Shown: positions 32,584 to 44,294 of the stretch, in pieces | How positions within the stretch are numbered: position 1 is the first letter of the stretch | Layout: each line of letters starts with the position of its first letter | Origin: Hysterangium stoloniferum | Lineage: Eukaryota; Basidiomycota; Agaricomycetes; Hysterangiales; Hysterangiaceae | Assembly (NCBI GenBank): GCA_015178975.1 | Contig: WHVD01000004.1 | Span: forward strand, 310,001 to 374,000 | DNA: 64,000 nucleotides | Direction of reading: 5' to 3' | Translations under genes and position numbers: made by a program | Notes under the pieces: model-generated | Database searches by the model: none | What the model was told of the DNA's origin: nothing | What the model saw: the letters and a program-made list of their open reading frames with translations, nothing else

Positions 32584-34122
32584 CTGGGAAGCACTGCTAG
32601 CATTACTCAATCTAACAGGACTAACTAAGTACCTAGAATATATCTAATATATATGTGATTAATATAATAGTCAGTTGATATGGGAAAAGATTAGCTTACC
32701 TCAGTCTCGTATGATAGTACAACGGACTGAGGTAAAACTACGGTATCTGCACGATATATATACGAAAGACGAACAATAGGTAGATGAGTGGCACAGAGGT
32801 GAGACATAGGAACAAAGGGGAATAATGGCACAACAAAGGGTGTGCTATTTTTGTACCTTTGTTACCATTGTTCGCTTGATTATGGTCTGATCCATATATC
32901 CATATGTGCGGTGTCTTTGTTCCTCAACAGATATAACACTTTGTATTCACCATATATATATATGGGGCAAGCTATTCCTAGACTCAGAATTTCTTATTTC
33001 CTCTTATTTAACATTTGGACCTCTGTTAAAGAATCAGCTCCTCCGCCACAATTACACACTTTTTCTGCTTGAAACTTTGGGAGAATAATATTGTATATTA
33101 TATCTAAAAGTATGGACAAGAATGGATGCTTATACAGGACAGAATGTAGGGAAAGGCCAGACCTACACTAATGCAGCATATAAGTGTCGCTGTTCCCTAC
33201 ATTCTGTACTTTATAAGCATCCATTCTTATTTAGACTTTTATATATAATATGTCATATTGTTCTCCCCAGGTTTCAACCTAAACAAGTGTTCAATTGTGG
33301 CGGAGGATGTCACGAATCGAATATTTTTCAATAAAGTTGAATAATATTCTACTAATTGAATTCGGAAGCCTCGTTCGACGAAGTATATATTCGCCCTGTC
33401 GATGAAGTAAGAGGCTATTACCAGTCGTGAGTACTCACAGAAGTATTTGTCGAAGAAGTTATGACAAGGTAGATTATTAATATCACTAATATACAGATAT
33501 TTCGACTGACTTCCCTCGCTCCTTTCGTAGCCCTTTTATGCTTTTTGTCGTATCACTATGACTATGTTATGAAGTAATAATGAAATCATATATGACGTCG
33601 AAATGAGACATGTCGAAAGAGATTCGATGTTGTCGAATAATGTTCGGGTTTGTCGAGTCGAGTTCAATGTGTCGAAGAGTTTGTCGAAAGTTACCTTTGA
33701 ATGTTTGTGACAATACGTGACATGTGACGGTTGTGACAGTATCCTCCCTTTGTGACTGAGCCCACGAGGTCGGAGTTTGAAAATTTTTTGATCGTCTATT
33801 TTCGTGTTTTTCAATCAATGTCTGAAATAGAAGTCGATCAACTCGAATCAGGATCCGAGTTTTTGGGTTTTGAGGATAGAGATGCGGTTATTGATGCGGT
33901 TGGTAAGTGAATTTCTGGGATTTCTTTAAATTGGTTAATAAATTGATTTTTAGAAGAAATTCCCAAAAAACGGATGGCAGACTGCGAAGAACCATTCAAT
34001 AAGGCGACTCGTAAGGGGATTGGGATGCAATGGGAGTTTGAAGCAAAATCGGAAAATTCATAATTTTTCGGTTTTGTCGAATTTTTATCGGATTTTGCTA
34101 ACTTGTTTTTTCCAGTTGCACA

Positions 34123-34653
34123 ATGTGTTTCAATACGAATTTCGTCTGCAAGAAAAGTAATGCCTCGTTGAATTGTGATCGGTGCAATCGTTTGCATCGG
34201 GCCTGCTATTGGACTGTGAATAGGCCAACTGGGAAACCACGTCAAAATCGGAAGAAGAGTCGAAACGTGATCGAAGAGTCGGAAAATGAGAGCGAAGATG
34301 GTAGTCCTGGGATTCGAAAGCTCGGGCAAAGGAAAAACACTCGTCGTAACGTCATGTCAAGAATGTCGAATTTTTCGAGACGGTCGAGAAGGTCGGAGCA
34401 TCGGTCGGACAAAGACTTGGAAAAAGAAATAAAATCGATTGGCGAAAGGATGTCGAAATTGGAAGAAACGATGGAAGATTTGATTGGTGAGGTGAAAGCT
34501 TTTAGGAATGATTTTTCAGTTTTGTCGAAGAAGTTGGTCGAAAATGGGGATTATAGCGAAGAGACTGATATTAGTGTGAATAGTGGAAGTTTTAGGAGGG
34601 CATGGTTTGATAGGTTGGCGGAAGCGAGAGAGGAAGGTTTTGAAGACTTGTAG
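34123..34653 (+). CDS. antisense zinc-cluster ORF carried by chromovirus III
   Basis: Runs opposite to gag-pol, downstream of the chromodomain and just inside the 3' LTR. The open frame codes for 176 residues from the first ATG. The same frame extends just upstream, where the first Cys of a CX2CX6CX8CX2CX6C cluster lies (TMCFNTNFVCKKSN, then CDRCNRLHRAC). That spacing is the fungal Zn2Cys6 DNA-binding consensus. A basic Arg/Ser-rich region and a predicted coiled coil (KEIKSIGERMSKLEETMEDL) follow. The upstream sequence 33,818-34,116 contains GT-AG pairs, so a spliced 5' exon starting at the ATG at 33,820 is likely. Function unknown. Confidence 0.65.
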   Translation: MCFNTNFVCKKSNASLNCDRCNRLHRACYWTVNRPTGKPRQNRKKSRNVIEESENESEDGSPGIRKLGQRKNTRRNVMSRMSNFSRRSRRSEHRSDKDLEKEIKSIGERMSKLEETMEDLIGEVKAFRNDFSVLSKKLVENGDYSEETDISVNSGSFRRAWFDRLAEAREEGFEDL

Positions 34654-34759
34654 TTATTAGAAATTTTGATTTAATTAATGTTTTGTGTTTTGATGTTTTT
34701 TTTTCGATTTTGTCGATTAAATGTCGAAAGAAATGTCGAAAGATAGTTGAATAAAAATT

Positions 34760-37700
34760 TTAGTGTCGTGGAAGATTTGGATATTTTTGATGAAATTCTT
34801 CGATGAGATTGAAAGTATGTTCGAGATCTTGAGATCCTAACCACGAAGTTTCTTCATCTGTTCCTTTGTAACCTAACCAAGCAACTAAATATCTTAACGA
34901 ATCTTTATATCTTTTGTCAAATTTTGAATCTAAAATTTCTCGGATTTCGTATTCGGGTTCTTCTTCAACATAAATTGGTGGAGGAGGAGGTTGTTTTCGA
35001 TTTTGGAAAGTATTGGGATAAAACGGTTCTAACATTGAGACGTGAAAGACGGGATGAATTCCTTTGAGATGATTGGGGAGTTTTAATGTGTATGAATGAG
35101 ATCCTGGTCGAGCAATGATTTCGAATGGGCCTAATAATTTTTCCGATAATTTTTTCGATGGTCGAGTCGTTCGAATGAAGTTGGATCGTATGAAAACTTG
35201 AGAATGGATCGGAAAGTCGAATGATTCTTTTCGATGTATGTCGGAATATTTTTGATAACGTATTTGTGCTTTCTGGATATTTGATTTGAGATGTTTATGT
35301 AGGGCTTCGAGATCTGTCGTATAATCACGAGCTAGAGCGGAAGCTAGATCTTTTTCAGGGTGAATTTCTAACAATGGATGATAACCTTTATTAGCAAAAA
35401 ATGGTGTTTCACCAGTTGTTTCGGAAGGTGCATTGTTATAAGCGAATTCGGCTAAAGGAAGTAATTTGGCCCAATTGTCTTGTTGATAATTGGAATATAT
35501 TCGTAAATATTGTTCGAGGGTTTGATTGACTCGTTCGGTTTGTCCATCACCTTCAGGATGATATCCCAAAGTGAAATGTAACTTCATGTCGAGTGCCATT
35601 CCGAGAGATCGAAAGAAATGCGATACGAATTCGGATCCTCGATCAGAGGTTACATGACTTGGCACTCCATGTTTTGAAAAGACATGTAATACGAAAAGTT
35701 GAGCGAGTTCGGGAGCATTGATCGTAGTATAAGTTGGAATGAAAATTGCTTGTTTCGAAAGTCGATCGACGATCACGAGTATTGAATCGTATCCATTCGA
35801 GGTCGGTAATTGTTCGATAAAATCCATCGAGATCGAATGCCATGGTCGAAGAGGAATCGGAAGTTGCTTAAGTAATCCAACGGGTCGATGTCGTGGAGTT
35901 TTCGATTTTGTACATGTTACACATGATCGAATAAAATTTTGAATATCTTGTCGGAGTCGTGGCCAAAAGAAATCTCGATATATTGTTTGATACGTTTTCG
36001 TTTGACCAAAATGACCTGCGGTAATATGATCGTGTCGTGTTTGAAGAACTCGAAGTTGTAGAGTTTGATAATCAGGAACGTAAATTCTGTTTCGGAAACA
36101 TAAAAAGCCTTGTTCATTCTTCTGCCAATCTTGTTCGGTACCATCGGAAATCTGTCGAACTTTGTCGAGAGTAAATTGATCTTCTTTTTGAGCTTTGAAT
36201 ATATCTTTCAATAGTTGATCTGTATCCATAATGAGAGTAGCTTTTCTTGCTATTGGAAGATAATATGTTGCACGTAAGGAAGCTTGAATTTGGTCATTCG
36301 TGAATACCGGTCGAAGATTAGTCGGATTCTTTTTCAAGTAGTCGGGTTCATTTGGATAAACATCATTTCTTCTGGAAAGAACATCTGTTTTCAAATTTAG
36401 TTTTCCCGGTCGAAATCGAATAATTAAATTAAAAGTCGATAAATATTCTGCCCATCGAGCTTGTCGTCGGGACAAAATTCGAGTTGTCGCAAAATATTCG
36501 ACATTCTTGTGATCCGTTAAAACTTCAATTGGTTCTTTTGTTCCTTTGAAATAATGTCGCCAAATTTTGGAAGATTCAAATATCGCCAATAATTCTTTAT
36601 CATAGGTGTCGTAATTGATTTCAGAGGTCAAAAGAGTTCTTGAATGATAAGCGACTGGATGAATTTCATTATCGGGAGTCTGCATAGAAAATATTGAAGC
36701 TATGGCATGATCAGAAGCGTCAGTTTCAAGTATAGGTTTAAAGTCTGGATTCCAATGAATTAAAATCGGAGCTGTAGTAAATTCTTTTTTCAAATAGTTA
36801 AATGCATGTCGACATTTTTCGTTGAAATGCCTGCCATTGAACCTTTTTTCGAGTAAGTCGAGTCAACGGTAAAACGATTTCAGAATAACTTGGAATAAAT
36901 CTTCGATAGAAATTCGCGAATCCTAAAAATGATTGAATGTCATGGACTTTTTTGTGGTTCGGGCCAGTCTTGAATAACTTTGATTTTTTCTTCGTCCATA
37001 TATACGCCTTGAGGAGAAATAACATATCCTAGAAACTCGACACTGGTTTTGTGAAATTTGCATTTTTTGGGTTTTGCAAATAATCGATTTTGTCGAAGCC
37101 GTCGAAGAACTTCTCGAACTTGTTGTAAGTGTTCTTCGAGATTGTCGGAAAATATTAGTATGTCGTCGAGATAGATAATTACCCAAATATCAAGTAAATC
37201 TGAAAATATTTCATTCATTAATTGTTGAAAAGTTGCCGGAGTGTTGCATAGTCCAAAAGGCATAACCAAATATTCGAAAGATCCATATTGAGTCCGAAAG
37301 GCTGTTTTCCACTCATCTCCTGGAGCAATCCTAATTAAGTTATAGGCGCCTCGGAGATTGATTTTCATAAAATATTTCACCGTTCGAAGTTGGTCCAAAA
37401 GATCTGGAATTAAAGGAAGTGGATATCGATTTTTCTGTGTGATTTTATTAAGTCCTCGATAATCGACGCAAAGTCGTAGGCTTCCATCTTTCTTCTTAAC
37501 GAATAAAATCGGTGTGCCGGCAGGAGATTGTGACGATCGAATAAACTTTTTCGAAAGGTTCTCTTGGAGATATTCTCATAGCACTTGAAGTTCTGTTTCA
37601 GATAACGAATAGATCGGACCCATAGGTGGAATAGTTCCTTCTTCTAATGGGATAGCATGATCATAACTTCGATGTTCAGGTAGAGCTTCAGCTTCTTTTT

Positions 37701-37830
37701 TGTCGAAAACATCCGAGAAGTCGGAATATTCGGTCGGAACGTTCGGTATATCGAATGAAGTCGAAGCCGTAATTTTTGCACCAGAGGCCTTACAAGTCTT
37801 GAAAGATTCATCGCGAATAAAGACCACAAA
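34760..37830 (-). pseudogene. pol of chromovirus III
   Basis: Minus strand, right to left: RT ([26 protein letters not shown]) at 36,940-37,400; RNase H (LETDASDHAIASIF) near 36,700; integrase HHCC zinc region (HDHITAGHF, CVTCTKSK) near 36,000; catalytic blocks SMDFIEQLP, TSDRGSEFVSHF and QTERVNQTLEQYLR; and a C-terminal chromodomain (EYEIREILDSK, YLVAWLGYKGTDEETSW). The chromodomain assigns it to the chromovirus branch. Fossil, moderately broken. Confidence 0.9.
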
Positions 37831-39601
37831 AGTTTGAGAGTCTTTTGCTTTCGCAGCTCGTAAAAAGGTCTTCTGATTGACTATGTTGATATTCGGATTA
37901 ACAGTCTCGGGTTTCGATTCTTCACGGATTTTCTCAAATGTCTATGATTGACTCGCCGAGGTTGAAGCATGCTTCTCTTCCAATACCGTTTTGATTGACG
38001 GTTGAATCGGATTCGGATTTGTCGAAGGTGTCGAAGTAGGTTCGAATGATATACGGCCAGATCGCCAGTCAATCGCAGGATTGTATTGCTTCAGCCAGTT
38101 GAGTCCTAATACCACTTGACAAGACGAGTCGAGATTGGTTAGAAAGAATTGTAATTCTTGAATTTGCCCGGATGGAAAGTAAACTTGTAATGTAGTCATA
38201 TACGTGATTTGTCCAGATGTCGGAGTCGATCCATCGATTAATTTCAATGATAACGAATTTTCAATTGGTCGAAAAATAGATTATTTTGTCGTGCAAATGT
38301 TTTATCCATAAAAAGATGAATAGATCCTGAATCAATTAATGCTTTCATTTTTGGAATTTTCTTCGATTTAAGTTCAATAATTAAAGAATCAGAAACTGTT
38401 ACCGCTCGTAATATTACATAGGAATCTTTTTCAACGTGATCGAGTTTTCTTCGATACTCTTCACACGCCTGAAGAGTATCCCTTTTCAATTTTCCGAATT
38501 AACATTCGATGCTTGATTCGACTGGTTGGATTGAACTGTCAAATCTTGAACTTCAACGATTCGTCCATTTGCAATTTGACGAGTTTTTCTTTTTGGGCAA
38601 TCCCTCGCCGAATGGCCTTTTTCTCCACATAATATAGATAAACCTTCTTTAAACCTTCTATCTCATTCGGCAGGAAGTAATCGTCCATCAGGTCCTAAAA
38701 TTGTCGAAGATGGTTTCACTTGAGTCGAAGGCCTAAATGTTCTTGGAGTCGAAGTTGTCGGTTTTAAGGTCGAAGTTGTTCGTGATGTCGAAGGATAAGT
38801 CGTAGACGTCGTAGGTTGTCTTCTTTCAAATCTTCGCGGAGTCGAACTTGATTCTGTTTCACGTTGTCGTTCATTTTCTCGCATCCAATAGTAAGAATCG
38901 AGTCGAAGGGCTGCTGGTCGCAATTCAGCAAAACTTTCGGGCTGAACTTGAAGCTTCACTATTTCATCCTTAATTCGATTTGGAAGTCCTTTATAGAATC
39001 GTCATTGTAAAGCGAATTCGTCATATCGAGTTTGAGCAGCGAGACTTGTAAATTGAATCGAATACTTCGTCACATGATGATGAGCTTTCATTCGAAGATT
39101 ATCGAGTTTTTCTTCGGCTTCCCCTTCTGCATCGATTTCTCCAAACTGAGCATATAATTCATCTAAAAAGTCGAGATAATCCACAAGGAAAGATGGCGGA
39201 GGAATTGGGGGATTTAATAGAAAAGGTTGCCACCACTCTTGAGCCGTTTTCCGGAAATACGAAGTTACCATCGTAATTTTCAATTGATCGGATTCAAACG
39301 ATTTCGGTCGGGATCGAAAAACCATTTCGCATTGAGCAACAAAATTCTTCAACATCGAAGGTTCTTCTCCAGTAAACTCTTCGGGCTTATTCACAGTGAT
39401 TTCAGGGTCCTTCAAAGACATCTGGTCCTTCAATACTTTTCCGATCGCATCTCTGAAATGTCGAGATATTGTTTCATCTTCAGATGGAACTGCCTCACGA
39501 GGCGGAGACTCAGGCAAAGGCATCAAAAGAGATTCGGATTCTTCTCGAATTGGCAAAATCGGTTCTTCTTGAATTTCTTCGGGTTCTCGGGTTGAAGACA
39601 T
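37830..39601 (-). pseudogene. gag and protease of chromovirus III
   Basis: Gag begins at 39,601 with an acidic Pro/Glu-rich leader, a capsid-like region (TAQEWWQPFLL, DELYAQFGEIDAEGEAEEKL) and, after a Ser/Thr-rich linker, a zinc-knuckle region near 38,560-38,660. The protease follows (MKALIDSGSIHLFMDK) at 38,250-38,490, then QVVLGLNWLKQYNP. Usual gag-protease order. Fossil. Confidence 0.82.
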
Positions 39602-40599
39602 CTCAGTTCTCCTAGTTTTAGTTAAAGGAGAAACTGGAATTCGTGATGGCCGAATAATTCATGGTGATGGAGTGGGAGCCACAGATTGGAGAGCTGTGGA
39701 ACTTGATGCTTTGGTAGTCTCGGATCGCGTCCTGGGCTTCATCAACAGTTGATAGTCAAAATATACTGTCACGAATCGAATATTTTTCAATAAAGTCGAA
39801 TAATATTCTACTAATTGAATTCGGAAGCCTCGTTCGACGAAGTATATATTCGCCCTGTCGATGAAGTAAGAGGCTATTACCAGTCGTGAGTACTCACGGA
39901 AGTATTTGTCGAAGAAGTTATGACAAGGTAGATTATTAATATCACTAATATACAGATATTTCGACTGACTTCCCTCGCTCCTTTCATAGCCCTTTTATGC
40001 TTTTTGTCGTATCACTATGACTATGTTATGAAGTAATAATGAAATCATATATGACGTCGAAATGAGAGATGTTGAAAGAGATTCGATGTTGTCGAATAAT
40101 GTTCGGGTTTGTCGAGTTGAGTTCAATGTGTTGAAGAGTTTGTCAAAAGTTACCTTTGAATGTTTGTGACAATACGTGACATGTGACGGTTGTGACAGAG
40201 GAGCTGATTCTTTGACAGAGGTCTAAATGTTAAATAACAGGAAATAAGAAATTCTGATTATAGGAATACCTTGCCCCATATATATATATGTTTAATAAAA
40301 ATTATTACATCTTACTTCCTCTCCGTTATGGAGTTACAAGGCAACTTATTTTTGGGACCAAAGCGGAATTTTTTTATTGATTTTCAAACTCCGCACTACG
40401 TATCCGGAACAGCTGTAATGACCTTCTTGTCATCTGTATAAGGTTAGGGGACATCCAGATCCCACTAAGGCCACGTGGCGTGTCACGTCATGGTGACAAC
40501 GCAAAAATCGTGGTCAAGATGCCATCCATAGATGATGAGATCTGGGCAAGATAATGGCCGAGAGACTTCACAATGTAATTTATATTAACTAATTTATAT

Positions 40600-41330
40600 T
40601 AGCACATTCAAGCTCCTGTAAAATAGAGTCTGGGAGGGTCTGATGGCCTCTCTACTTCCAACTGGCCCAAGCTGCTTGACTCCCAGTAAGGCTGTTTGCA
40701 TATGCATCCATAAATCACAAGGATCATGTCGAGAATCTGCAAGCAAGAGTAAGAAATTTGGTCAATTACACTGATATAGATAATAGTATTGTACCTTCGC
40801 ATTGATTCCAATGGGACTGAGTTGAGTGCGAGAATGACATTCCATTTGAGATCTGCTTCAGCTGATGATGATGGGAATTCATGGTAAACCTGCTATGCAA
40901 AACCCCAACATTGCTCAATGAAGCTGACTTCACAATGAAATTTGGGATGAAAAACCATCCAGTACCCATGTGACTCACAAAGCTCCTCAAGCTTTGACTT
41001 TTGTGTAACAAAGTCTGGCTGATTGAACAAGATCCGACAACAACAACAATCAGTTTGGCCTGTTGGGCACTTGAAATTGTGACATTGAGCCAACAATTTC
41101 ATGGGATCTGGCAGTCCCACCCCTCAGTCATTGCATTCTTGAATAATCAGCCACATGCCTTTGAATAAGCCTGCTGTGGGTGGCCAGTTGAAAAATAAAA
41201 TGACTGTGGGGTGCCATCTTGAAACCAACCATTCTGCATGGGAACTTTGTGCATTGTTGGCATACATCTGAAGACTCATGATGTCATTGATCAGTTGACC
41301 CTGTAATAGGTACAACCATTCAGTGGGCAA
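40600..41330 (-). pseudogene. DDE transposase remnant (IS630/Tc1-like superfamily, basidiomycete type)
   Basis: Minus-strand fragments contain RILFNQPDFVTQKSKLEEL, VFHPKFHCEVSFIEQCWG and, in another frame, FMDAYANSLTGSQAAWASW. These match the C-terminal half of a large DDE transposase family common in mushrooms, where the Glu of the FIEQCWG block is catalytic. Frameshifts and stops split the fragments. The N-terminal half is not clear. Confidence 0.65.
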
Positions 41331-41671
41331 GGTTAGGATGAGTTGATGTGTTTCCTCCTTTTGATCTTGATGAAATCTGTATAGGAACCTGTAGAGTTTG
41401 ATTCTCCTCTATATGTATTGTATGGGAGTTTCACAGTCATCACAAGGTTGGTGAAATCTCATTTCTTCCCATTCTAAGACTAAAGATTCATGCCAGCAAG
41501 TTCCCAATAATCCTTCAATAATGCCCCAAAGGAAAGAGCTGTGAGATCAACTAAACTCAGTATGATGCTCTCAGTCTAAGAGGCTCCACCAGATCTTAGT
41601 GTTACCTGTGAGTCATCTGGGAAGAGTGATTCCCAACAGAGAGCTCATCAATTCAGATATTTCCAAAAGAC

Positions 41672-42550
41672 TCATGATGTCCAGGATGTATTATAACGCC
41701 TTGAAGTGACTCTCATCATACCTGGGGAGATTGGACCATTTGATCTTGATATCATTGGTGTCAACTGTAAGCATTTTTTCCTTTGATAAGCCATCACTGT
41801 CATTTTTGGCATCAGCCCTGGGAGGAATTGGAGTTTTGGGGATTCCTGGATTTCACCCCCCATACTCCCAATGGGAAATTCTCCGGAATTAAAGGGCAGT
41901 TGAGTGAATGGGAGAAAACAGGTATCAGAGGAACTTCTGAGCTCTTGAACAAAAGACTCAGTCATTGATGCTAGGGATGAAGGCACTTGCATTATTTCAT
42001 CATAGAGGTGGAGCAGTTCCATCATCATCTTGTCACATTTCTCTTGATTACACATGAGTCTAAACCTAAGGCTAAAGTACACAAAAGGTATGTTGGGTGA
42101 CTTTTCATAGAGAGTATGTTCTAACATCTGGATATAAAGGTAGCAATAATCAACCTTGGGAACAGTATGATTAGCCCCAATCAAGGTCTGCAAGATCTGC
42201 AATGTGTTATCATGTATGCTGAGTAAATCAATGAGTAGAATGAACAAGTCCCTCTTGATTGCTCTCATTCCCTTTTCCCATGGAACCATCACATCATTAG
42301 ACCACTCAGGGATTAGCCTAGTGAGGTTGTCAAGGGTTCCTAATCACATAAACAGGGTTTGTGCAGATAACATACCATGATATTTACCCAACCATGCCAC
42401 TATTGTCATGGCATCTCTCTTTGTAATCTTGCATGACAGCCACAACTTCCTTCTCAGTAATTTGGGAGGCACAGTGCATGTCCCATCTATCATCAACAGG
42501 TTTGGCATAGACCAATTGGCCCTGGTACATATGTACATATGTTGAAGCAT
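41672..42550 (-). pseudogene. unrecognised degenerate coding region
   Basis: Two neighbouring minus-strand frames (42,344-42,550 and 41,672-42,292, the latter 206 residues) read as plausible protein, with amphipathic segments (LFILLIDLLSIHDNTLQILQ) and an acidic stretch, and appear to be parts of one broken gene. I do not recognise the family. Given the neighbours it may be a second part of a transposon. Confidence 0.35.
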
Positions 42551-43352
42551 TACTTGTCATGGTGGGAAGTTCAAGATGGTGTCATCATATTGAACAAATG
42601 GTGTGCCAACTACTGGACTACTCAATTGTTCTGGTTGACCAGAAGGAGCATTCATTGACAGCTCAACTTTGATCTGAGGGGACCATTTGAAAAAAGCTTG
42701 TCTTTGGGAAATCAATGAAGACTTTTTCATCATGACATTGCATGGCAGTTCAAGACCAGTGGGTCTTCATTGTGGGAGAAAACTGCCCTATGTTTTCAGA
42801 GACCTTTGAATTGGATCCTTACTTGTAGTCGTCATAGATACCTAAAGCTAGAGATTTTCTTAAAAAAAAAAAGGAATTTTCTTTGTAGGAAAGAACAGTC
42901 CAGCCCAGATCCCCACTGTGAAGAGTCATTGAAATTCTAACCATTTGATATATGAAGAGTATCGACCCTCTAGGTACAATATGAATAAGTGCACTGTAGT
43001 AGTTTCCATGAGCAACTGTACAGTTATTAAAGGTGACTAGAATAAAGGAGAGCAGAATTGACCTTAACAGTACAATTCCCAATCAAGTGGACTAGATAGA
43101 GTAAATAAAGAAGAGTGACAGTTTGCAAGAAGAAGTAGATGGATGCAAAGAGTACAGTTGTCAATGAATGAGTTCATTGATGAGTTCTAGGCTTTGACTA
43201 TAAAAGTACAAAGCTGAGAGTAAGACATTCAGATTCAAGTATAGCCATTTGAGATGGCTGAGACAATACCCCAATCACAGCTTGCAGTGGACACTCAAAG
43301 AATGTCTAGCAAATCATGGTTTCTGGGTAAAAGTGTCTAGTATCTATTATGC
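42551..43352. other. no gene recognised
   Basis: AT-rich sequence with an A-run at 42,862-42,872 and only short frames; nothing assignable. Confidence 0.5.
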
Positions 43353-44294
43353 CTGTGAAGATCTGTTCCTGGAGACTCCATGGAGTATTTCCCAGAAATC
43401 ATATCAGGTTCTGAACTATCTTCTGGACTAGTATCAAGATCTGGAATCCACCAGAACCCAACCCTCATCCCTCAGGTACCCTTCACCTCAAATCCCATTC
43501 TGGTATTCTGCCCTTGACTAGACACCTCCTGTTACAACCCACAACCCATTGGACTCCACGTTTCCCCAGCCATTATCTCCAAGTGTCCTTGGTCATTTCC
43601 CGACCTGGACTCCCTGCATTTGTTCTAGATACTTGGTCCATGGCCCAACCTTCACCAGATCATCCTTGTCAACCCCTCTCTATGCCAATGTTCTGACTTT
43701 CCCAGAACCCATGGCTTTGCTGGAAATATGCACACTTAGTCATTATAGTGTTAGGATCCATTTCTGGACAGTATCAGATATCTGTGGATATTCCAACTCA
43801 CTTCCTTTGTTCCACATTTGGTAACTGACTGGTTGACAGATGTTCATTCATTTGTTTATTGTTCTTGCACTTAGTCCCTGATCTGTCCCTATCCTTGTAT
43901 CCTCAATTATTTGACTTGCTATTGTATACTTACTTTGGAAAATAGGTTTTATTATACTCCTAGATATGTAGTACAATTATTGGAACAACTATATAGTCTT
44001 CCATAGTCATGTACTTACACTCCAGTTTTAATCTCAACTTAGTTTTTGAATTAGTTTGTATCTCATTAGTTCTTATTCCTTTTGTCTGCTCGATATCCAG
44101 AAATCTCCAGACTCTGGACATCCAGAGCCCCCAGGAACTCCTAGTATCTGTAGACACTCTGGATATATCTGCCCTCCAAAATATAGACACCTGAGTGAAT
44201 GCATGAGGGCACAGCACATAAGCTGAAGCCAACTCCAATCTGTACTCTGGTAATATTCCAATACTCCCCAGACTAATCCCTGGGAACTTCTGTT
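43353..44294. mobile_element. solo LTR, family B, decayed
   Basis: Inverse orientation relative to 8147-8906: opens TGTGAAGATCTGTTCC (compare the complement of the 8906 end) and carries the conserved block CACATAAGCTGAAGCC and the GTACTCTGGTAATATTCC segment near its right end. Its right terminus is eroded and no clear target duplication was found. Confidence 0.7.

Larger units (their letters stand above)
32207..32617 (-). mobile_element. TRIM (terminal-repeat retrotransposon in miniature) with tRNA-like LTRs
   Basis: Two 128-bp LTRs (32,207-32,334 and 32,490-32,617), identical by eye, around 155 bp of non-coding sequence; duplication GGACT at 32,202-32,206 and 32,618-32,622. On the minus strand the LTRs run TGTTAGATTG to TTTTAACA. 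A primer-site-like GGTTATGGGCCCC follows the upstream LTR, and the purine tract ATTAAGGGAGTG precedes the downstream LTR, which sets the orientation. It codes for no protein and must depend on another element's proteins. Confidence 0.87.
33308..40197 (-). mobile_element. Ty3/gypsy chromovirus III, full length, broken
   Basis: 6890 bp with 431-bp LTRs (33,308-33,738 and 39,767-40,197) starting TGTCACGAATCG and ending TTGTGACA; duplication GAGGA at 33,303-33,307 and 40,198-40,202. Coding is on the minus strand: gag, protease, RT, RNase H, integrase, chromodomain. About eight differences between LTRs by eye, nearly all transitions at CpG or CpA sites, so it is young. The coding region has roughly five breaks. 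An antisense ORF lies between pol and the 3' LTR. Confidence 0.93.
32038..40415. mobile_element. TA-flanked foldback (long-inverted-repeat) DNA element with two guests
   Basis: Ends CAGCTGTTCCGGGTACG and complement, with TA at 32,036-32,037 and 40,416-40,417. The inverted arms match through CGGAGTTTGAAAATCAAT, GGAGGAAGTAAGAT, ATATATGGGGCAAG, GAATTTCTTATTTCCT and GAATCAGCTCCTC, and fold at about 33,172 through the hairpin 33,036-33,307 (GAATGGATGCTTATA with its complement). Removing the TRIM and chromovirus guests leaves about 1.07 kb. The left arm holds about 380 bp extra between about 32,150 and 32,945. No transposase is present. CAG ends and TA targets suggest it is mobilised by a Tc1/mariner-type enzyme. 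Confidence 0.8.
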
